The translations under genes were made by a program, and so were the position numbers. A stretch of DNA of 8,263 nt, from NCBI GenBank assembly GCA_947447315.1, contig CANFJD010000113.1, positions 1-8,263 of the forward strand, in the 5' to 3' direction. The stretch is from Fimbriimonadaceae bacterium (GTDB lineage Bacteria > Armatimonadota > Fimbriimonadia > Fimbriimonadales > Fimbriimonadaceae). Below are positions 4,178 through 8,263 of this stretch, piece by piece. Position 1 is the first letter of the stretch. Each line of letters opens with the position of its first letter. Under the pieces are notes generated by a model. It was not told the DNA's origin. It worked only from the letters and a program-made list of their open reading frames with translations, and made no database searches.

Positions 4178-6478
4178 GTGACGGGGAATCGGCTGGACAA
4201 CCTCCGAACTTTGCGGACGGCGAACATCGACGCCGCGATCGCCGTTTCATTTGTCACCCTCACCACCGGTGCCTTCCTCGTCGGTTTTGTCCAGCTATTG
4301 GGCGGCAGCGATTTGTGGATAGGCGTCCTCAGCGCGATTCCTAGTCTGGCTGGAATTCTGCAGATCCCGGGTGCCATCTGGGGTCGCGGATACGGCAGCT
4401 ACAAACGGTTCATTACGCCCGGCGGCATTATTTGGCGGGCGTGTTATGTCCCATTGGTGATGCTGCCCCTAGTGGCTTGGCCCAATGATTTTCGGCTGGC
4501 CGTAATGGCCGTGCTGATATTCGTTTCCGCCGCGGCAATCTCCATCGTCCAGCCGATTTACAACGACTGGATGGCTGAGATCATTCCGGAAAACTCCCGC
4601 GGTTGGTACTTCGCTCGCCGCAATGCAATCGGCGCCATCACCGGTGCCGTGGTGGGGATTGTAGGCGGCGCAATTCTGGACGCCTTTCGGGGGCGGAAAC
4701 TGGATTCTCAGGGCTTTACCGTGGTGTTCACCCTCGGTGTCATCTGTGCTGCCGTTAGCATGTTCTTCTACCTCCGGATGAACGACATTCCGCGGACAGT
4801 CCCCATCCGTACTCCGATAAAGGAGGGCCTCCGTTCCATTCGGGTTCCCTTCGCCGATCGGGCATTTCGCCAGGTCCTGATTTTTCTTGCCTTTGCGATT
4901 ATTGCTCAAGCTGGTCCGGGGAACCTATTCACCGCGTTTGGTCGTGAATCGCTCGACCTGAATTTTAAGGTTTTGCAGGGCCTTGCGGTCTCGATGGCGG
5001 TAGGAAATGTCGTGTCCGCTCCTCTGTGGGGATTTCTGAGCGACAAGTACGGCAACAAGCCGGTTCTCACCCTGGCACTTCTGTTGGTTGCCACCAACCC
5101 GATTGCGTGGCTCTCTTGCTTCCCGGGCCGAGAAGTACCGAACACCATTTTGCTACTGTCCTCCCACGTGCTTATGGGAGTAGGATGGGCGGGGGTTGCG
5201 TTGTGTCAGTTCAACCTTGTTCTCGCCACCGCACCGACGGCTGATCGGGCTAATTATCTCGGTGCCGGCCTCACCGTGATGGCGGTGATGGGCGGCGTTG
5301 CCCCGCTGCTCGGAGCGGCGTCTATGGCGGTTCTCCGCACCCATTTCCACGCCGAGATTGCGTACAAGATCGTCTTCACGACCAGCCTGGTGCTGCGATT
5401 TGCGAGCGTCGGCCTCCTCGCGGGAGTGCGCGAAACCGGAGCCGCACGGTTTCGCACCACTTTCCGCGATATTCGGCGGATTTCGCCGCGCGGTATGAAA
5501 TCTTTACGCGGAATGGAAGGTGACGCAGAAGCGCGGGAATCGGCCCTGCAGCAACTGGGGCACCGAAAGCTAAATATTGCCGCGGATGCGGTGATTCAGG
5601 CCCTCCAAGACCCTTCCCCGCGCGTGCGAAGGCAGGCGGCCGCTACGCTGGGCCAATTATCGGATCCTCGCGCTGCCGACGCGCTTTCTGGACTACTTAC
5701 GGACCACCCAGATTTGGCCGAAGAAGAATCGGTCCAAGCCCTGGGATCGATTGGCCGCGAAGCATCTATCCCCGTGCTGGTGACGCTGCTCTCATCTCCA
5801 CGCTCAAATCTACGTCGAGCCGCGGCCCGCGCCATCGGACGCGTTTCGAGTCGAACCGGTAATCCGGCGCTGGCGGTGAGCGCCTTAGAAAGTGCCGTCG
5901 AGTCCGACGACATTGATCTGCGTCGGGCGGCCCTGCAGGCGCTCCGAAGCGCGGATGCTCGAAGCGCGGAGAGGGTGATCATCAATGCCATCGAGGATCC
6001 TCACCCAAGCGTCCGAATCGCTGCCGCAGAAGCGATTAGCGAAATGGAGTTTCCGGCTGCGGAAGCGATCCGTCGCCGCTTAATGCAATCCATGGATGAA
6101 TCGGCACCGGAACTCGCCTACGCGTTGAGCACCAGCGGTGATCCGGGCGACATTCCTCTTATTCTTCGCTGCGCTGCCGAAGCCGTTAATGAGGTGGGAC
6201 GCAAACGTGCCCTCCTGGGCGCCGCACGCCTGCTGGGCGTGGAAAAACTGACCTACCAGCTTATGCTCAAGCCCGCGGTCGCCCGCGACACGGCTTTAAT
6301 CGAAATGGGAAATGCGACCAACGATGTCCGCTTTAACGAGGCTCTGAGGCACTATGGAAACGGTCACTACGCGGCAGGAATCCTTTCTTTGGCTAAGATG
6401 CGCCCCGAGTTGAACGTACTTTCCGAGTTCGACTACCCGGAGGCTTTCTTGATGGCCGCAGCGTCGGTTGCCGCGTAG
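4178..6478 (+). CDS. MFS transporter fused to a C-terminal HEAT-repeat domain
   Basis: This is a 766-residue fusion. Residues about 15-415 are a twelve-helix major facilitator membrane domain. It includes the motif-A loop GFLSDKYGNKPVLT (285-298) between the sixth and eighth helices and a QPIYNDWMAEIIPENSRGWYF-like loop (125-145) in the first half. From about 445 to 670 the protein is soluble and built of about six PBS-lyase-type HEAT repeats (for example DPSPRVRRQAAATLGQL at 478-494, SPRSNLRRAAARAIGRV at 540-556, DPHPSVRIAAAEAISEM at 607-623). These normally form a protein-binding superhelix. A further helical tail ends at 766. The transported substrate cannot be told. The HEAT part may bind a partner at the cytoplasmic face. 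Another in-frame ATG at 4100 would add 26 polar residues and overlap the divergent gene by 29 bp. I prefer GTG 4178, which places the first helix at a normal distance from the N-terminus. Confidence 0.88.
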   Translation: MTGNRLDNLRTLRTANIDAAIAVSFVTLTTGAFLVGFVQLLGGSDLWIGVLSAIPSLAGILQIPGAIWGRGYGSYKRFITPGGIIWRACYVPLVMLPLVAWPNDFRLAVMAVLIFVSAAAISIVQPIYNDWMAEIIPENSRGWYFARRNAIGAITGAVVGIVGGAILDAFRGRKLDSQGFTVVFTLGVICAAVSMFFYLRMNDIPRTVPIRTPIKEGLRSIRVPFADRAFRQVLIFLAFAIIAQAGPGNLFTAFGRESLDLNFKVLQGLAVSMAVGNVVSAPLWGFLSDKYGNKPVLTLALLLVATNPIAWLSCFPGREVPNTILLLSSHVLMGVGWAGVALCQFNLVLATAPTADRANYLGAGLTVMAVMGGVAPLLGAASMAVLRTHFHAEIAYKIVFTTSLVLRFASVGLLAGVRETGAARFRTTFRDIRRISPRGMKSLRGMEGDAEARESALQQLGHRKLNIAADAVIQALQDPSPRVRRQAAATLGQLSDPRAADALSGLLTDHPDLAEEESVQALGSIGREASIPVLVTLLSSPRSNLRRAAARAIGRVSSRTGNPALAVSALESAVESDDIDLRRAALQALRSADARSAERVIINAIEDPHPSVRIAAAEAISEMEFPAAEAIRRRLMQSMDESAPELAYALSTSGDPGDIPLILRCAAEAVNEVGRKRALLGAARLLGVEKLTYQLMLKPAVARDTALIEMGNATNDVRFNEALRHYGNGHYAAGILSLAKMRPELNVLSEFDYPEAFLMAAASVAA

Positions 6479-6491
6479 ATTCTTAAGTTCC

Positions 6492-7235
6492 TTATTCGTC
6501 GCCGGGGCAAATCCGCTTGGCAATTTCTACCAAGGACGACGGATCTCGCTCCGCCGTCAAGAGCAATGCTGAGCCATCTTTCACCCACGCGATCGTGGTC
6601 GCTTGCCCCATATTTCCGGACTTGTACCGCGGATCCTCGCCGTGAACCGTCATGCCCTCAATGCTACGGACACCTTCGACAACATCCAACACCATCCGTC
6701 CTCCGCCATCGCGAAGGAAGTAGCGGCGCATCCGACGTCCGTCGTCATTGCTGCCAACGTAAAAGCGCTCCAAGGTGATCGAGTTCACCGATTTATCGGC
6801 TTGGTTAAATAGTCCCTGAACGTACTTTCGCTCGTCTGGAGTAAAGGCAATCGAGCTCCGGTCCGGCGTAAACGAGGACATCATCCGCGCCACTTCATTG
6901 CCAGATACGTTGGAGGCGCTGTTTCTTTGCAGCATCCCGCCAACCACCAAACTGGCGAAGATGACCCCGCACAGACCCCAAGCATTTCGAGTAACGAAGC
7001 TATCGACCCGACGTGTGCGATCAATTTCGGTGAGTCGCGCTACCGACACTCGCCAAGCATCTTCATTCTGAAGCACTTCAGCGTGCTGGAGAACAAATTG
7101 CTTCAGCCTCAGAACCCGTTGATACTCCGCGGTGAGTCCCGCATCCGAGTTCAATTCACGAATCACGTCTTGAGATTCCGCAGGCGATAGTTCTCCGTCG
7201 GCAAGGGAGTGCAAGTCTTCAAGCGTGGGTTTCAT
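6492..7235 (-). CDS. Membrane-anchored anti-sigma factor (non-zinc type)
   Basis: This 247-residue protein probably binds and silences the sigma factor encoded just upstream. Residues 5-40 (LEDLHSLADGELSPAESQDV and following) are the short helical anti-sigma N-terminus seen in RseA/RsiW-like proteins. It lacks the H-x3-C-x2-C zinc motif, and the only cysteines are C89 inside the membrane helix and C243. One membrane helix (86-102) separates the roughly 85-residue cytoplasmic part from a periplasmic domain of about 145 residues. That domain ends in WVKDGSALLLTAERDPSSLVEIAKRI (217-242), a pattern common at the end of such anti-sigma factors. The sensed signal is not evident. The ATG is 6 nt after the sigma stop with only a weak upstream GGA, which suggests translational coupling. 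It converges on the MFS-HEAT gene with a 13-nt gap and no terminator hairpin. Confidence 0.82.
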   Translation of the reverse strand: MKPTLEDLHSLADGELSPAESQDVIRELNSDAGLTAEYQRVLRLKQFVLQHAEVLQNEDAWRVSVARLTEIDRTRRVDSFVTRNAWGLCGVIFASLVVGGMLQRNSASNVSGNEVARMMSSFTPDRSSIAFTPDERKYVQGLFNQADKSVNSITLERFYVGSNDDGRRMRRYFLRDGGGRMVLDVVEGVRSIEGMTVHGEDPRYKSGNMGQATTIAWVKDGSALLLTAERDPSSLVEIAKRICPGDE

Positions 7236-7241
7236 GACGAT

Positions 7242-7811
7242 TTATCCGGGATCAAGATCCGATACTTTTATTAACCCTTCTTTCAAAGCATAAGTTTCCA
7301 GTTCTTTGCGCAATAGGGCTCTTCCCCGCGCAATGCGGCTGCGAACCGTCCCAATTGGAACCTGCGTGGCATCGGCGATCTCCTGATAACTCAATCCTTC
7401 GATATCGCTCAGCAAAACTGCCGTGCGAAAGTCGTCGGGAACGCGGGCCAAAGCCGCCTCAACTTCTGTTCCCAGCGCTTCATCGAACAGTAACCGGTCC
7501 GGAATCTCGCCTTCCAGACCTACCGGCTCGGAAGCGTTTTCATCATCGAGACTGCCAAGTTGGGGGCCCCGCTGACGTTGCCGATAACGATTGATGTACA
7601 AATTCGTGACGATACGAAGGATCCAAGCCTTAAAATTGGAACCGTCAAATCGATCGTACGCTTCGTAAGCACGCACCATCGCTTCTTGCACGAGATCTTC
7701 AGCCTCTTCCCGAGATCGACAAAGGCGCAGAGCCGTTCCATAGATGGACGGAAACACCCTTTCCGCCTGGCGTTCAAACGCATCCCGCTTGTCACGCCTC
7801 CCGAACAGCAT
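7242..7811 (-). CDS. ECF-family RNA polymerase sigma factor (RpoE-like)
   Basis: The protein has 189 residues and the two-domain layout of ECF sigma factors, with no region 1 or 3. Sigma region 2 (about 16-80) contains the core-binding EEAEDLVQEAMVRAYEAYDRF segment (35-55) and the -10-reading helix FKAWILRIVTNLYINRYR (60-77). An acidic linker (88-110) follows. Region 4 (115-172) has ALARVPDDFRTAVLLSDIEGLSYQEIA and the -35-reading helix-turn-helix VPIGTVRSRIARGRALLRKEL (151-171). The role is to redirect RNA polymerase to stress or envelope genes when released by the anti-sigma factor encoded 6 nt downstream. It follows kdsD by 39 nt. The ATG has no Shine-Dalgarno site; a TACGAT box lies 7 nt upstream. 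The exact ECF group is not assignable by eye. Confidence 0.94.
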   Translation of the reverse strand: MLFGRRDKRDAFERQAERVFPSIYGTALRLCRSREEAEDLVQEAMVRAYEAYDRFDGSNFKAWILRIVTNLYINRYRQRQRGPQLGSLDDENASEPVGLEGEIPDRLLFDEALGTEVEAALARVPDDFRTAVLLSDIEGLSYQEIADATQVPIGTVRSRIARGRALLRKELETYALKEGLIKVSDLDPG

Positions 7812-7818
7812 GGGCGGT

Positions 7819-7824
7819 ATCGTA
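7819..7824 (-). promoter_or_regulatory. Candidate -10 box (TACGAT) for the sigma-factor gene
   Basis: On the minus strand TACGAT ends 7 nt before the ATG, which would put the first transcribed base at the start codon. The gap between kdsD and the sigma gene holds no good Shine-Dalgarno site (an AAAGG lies 13 or more nt away) and no ECF-type GGAAC/CGTC pair at correct spacing, so autoregulation is not visible here. Confidence 0.35.
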
Positions 7825-7850
7825 CCTTTCCCGGGCCATTTACGGCGTTC

Positions 7851-8263
7851 TCACACGATTCCGGTCCGCAGAAGGTCCTTCAGCACCAGCAATCCCAAAA
7901 GCACCCCATCGGCCACCACCGGCATTTCCCCAATCTTCTTGGGGTGATTCTGAAATGCTTCCAACGCCTCCACCGCCAGTAAGTCACTGGCGGTGGTTGC
8001 GGCGGTGGGATTTGCCATTTCGCTAGCGGTACCCGTCAGTTTTTCGCTATGAGCCAGTAGGTGTCGCCTCAGATCGCCCTCGCTGATGAGGCCCCGATAG
8101 ACGCCATTTTTCACCACACACGCGACACCCACCGATGCCCGCGTCATCTCCCGAATGACGGCCAAAACGTCGGTACTCGGCTCAACCACCGCAATCTCCG
8201 GCACAGGGCGCATCACATCAGAAACCCGCAGTAACAGCCGCTTTCCAAGCGCGCCCGAAGGAT
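7851..8263 (-). CDS. kdsD: D-arabinose-5-phosphate isomerase, C-terminal CBS part (5' end outside window)
   Basis: KdsD/KpsF converts ribulose 5-phosphate to arabinose 5-phosphate, the first step of Kdo synthesis for LPS. The 136 residues visible start with PSGALGKRLLLRVSDVM, which continues the family's HPxGxLGRRLL...DVM junction between the SIS isomerase domain and the CBS pair. The first CBS domain ends near GLISEGDLRRHL, and the second ends with the typical LGLLVLKDLLRTGIV C-terminus. The catalytic SIS domain would be encoded to the right of the window. The frame stays open to the window edge, so the internal GTG-ATG at 8211-8216 is not the true start. The gene lies upstream of the sigma/anti-sigma pair on the same strand. 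It indicates a Gram-negative envelope. Identification is strong despite truncation, although KdsD and capsule-linked KpsF cannot be separated here. Confidence 0.9.
   Translation of the reverse strand, partial: PSGALGKRLLLRVSDVMRPVPEIAVVEPSTDVLAVIREMTRASVGVACVVKNGVYRGLISEGDLRRHLLAHSEKLTGTASEMANPTAATTASDLLAVEALEAFQNHPKKIGEMPVVADGVLLGLLVLKDLLRTGIV
7970..7996. repeat. Perfect 11-bp inverted repeat inside kdsD
   Basis: CCACCGCCAGT (7970-7980) and ACTGGCGGTGG (7986-7996) are exact reverse complements around a 5-nt loop. It lies in the second CBS-domain coding part and has no T-run, so it is not a standard terminator. It may be a chance consequence of the coded ATASDLLAVE sequence or a weak intragenic mRNA structure. 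Confidence 0.5.

Noticed and set aside
4469..4909. A 146-codon minus-strand frame inside the MFS gene
   Set aside because: His/Asn/Gly-rich product without any motif, opposite a clear membrane-protein coding frame.
5596..5991. A 131-codon Ala/Arg/Ser-rich minus-strand frame opposite the HEAT repeats
   Set aside because: The composition is what the complement of Ala/Arg-rich HEAT codons produces; no independent signal.
7812..7850. An ECF-type autoregulated promoter before the sigma gene
   Set aside because: A GAGAAC is present, but no CGTC-like -10 lies 16-17 nt further, so the spacing does not fit.
7851..8216. A separate small CBS-only protein starting with the GTG-ATG at 8211-8216
   Set aside because: The same frame continues to the window edge and encodes the KdsD-typical PSGALGKRLLLRVSDVM junction, so this is the C-terminal part of kdsD.
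1..8263. CRISPR arrays, tRNA or rRNA genes, transposases, integrase sites or phage genes
   Set aside because: No direct-repeat array, cloverleaf, or mobile-element protein was seen anywhere in the window; the only repeats are short inverted ones.

Overview
The window looks like ordinary chromosomal DNA from a diderm (LPS-bearing) bacterium. It is moderately GC-rich, and nearly every base is assigned to a gene or a short spacer. Two genes constrain the lineage. A Kdo-pathway arabinose-5-phosphate isomerase (kdsD) implies an outer membrane with Kdo. A DUF1385 (YqhQ-like) membrane protein is known mostly from Firmicutes, Deinococcus, Chloroflexi and relatives. That pairing, together with an MFS-HEAT fusion and frequent GTG/TTG starts, would fit Armatimonadota (Fimbriimonadia-like). 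This placement is inference only. I see no transposase, phage gene, tRNA, rRNA or CRISPR array.

Layout, left to right. (1) Minus strand, cut by the left edge: a metallophosphoesterase of the 5'-nucleotidase family. (2) Plus strand: a small secreted YHS metal-binding protein with a clear -10 box and Shine-Dalgarno site. It ends at a near-perfect bidirectional terminator. (3) Minus strand: secG, preceded upstream by an unusual fusion of a CBS-domain pair with a DUF1385 membrane protein. (4) Divergent from that, plus strand: pfkA (ATP-type 6-phosphofructokinase). The shared 90-bp spacer carries two sets of inverted repeats. (5) Minus strand, tail-to-tail with pfkA and sharing its TTAA stop: a hypothetical protein. 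(6) Divergent from it, plus strand: a large MFS transporter fused to a C-terminal HEAT-repeat domain. (7) Minus strand, probably one transcription unit: kdsD (cut by the right edge), an ECF sigma factor and its membrane anti-sigma factor.

How the genes may work together: the sigma/anti-sigma pair lies directly downstream of an LPS-core gene, so an envelope-stress circuit is plausible. SecG, the DUF1385 membrane protein and the MFS-HEAT transporter are also membrane functions. CBS pairs occur in both KdsD and the DUF1385 protein, so both probably sense a small ligand such as a nucleotide.

The most interesting recurring signal is translational. Several genes (CBS-DUF1385, pfkA, the hypothetical gene, MFS-HEAT, the sigma factor, perhaps secG) have no well-placed Shine-Dalgarno site. 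Instead each has a TANNNT- or CATAAT-like box 5-8 nt before the start codon, which is the spacing expected for leaderless mRNAs. I did not find a clearly new defence or mobile system.
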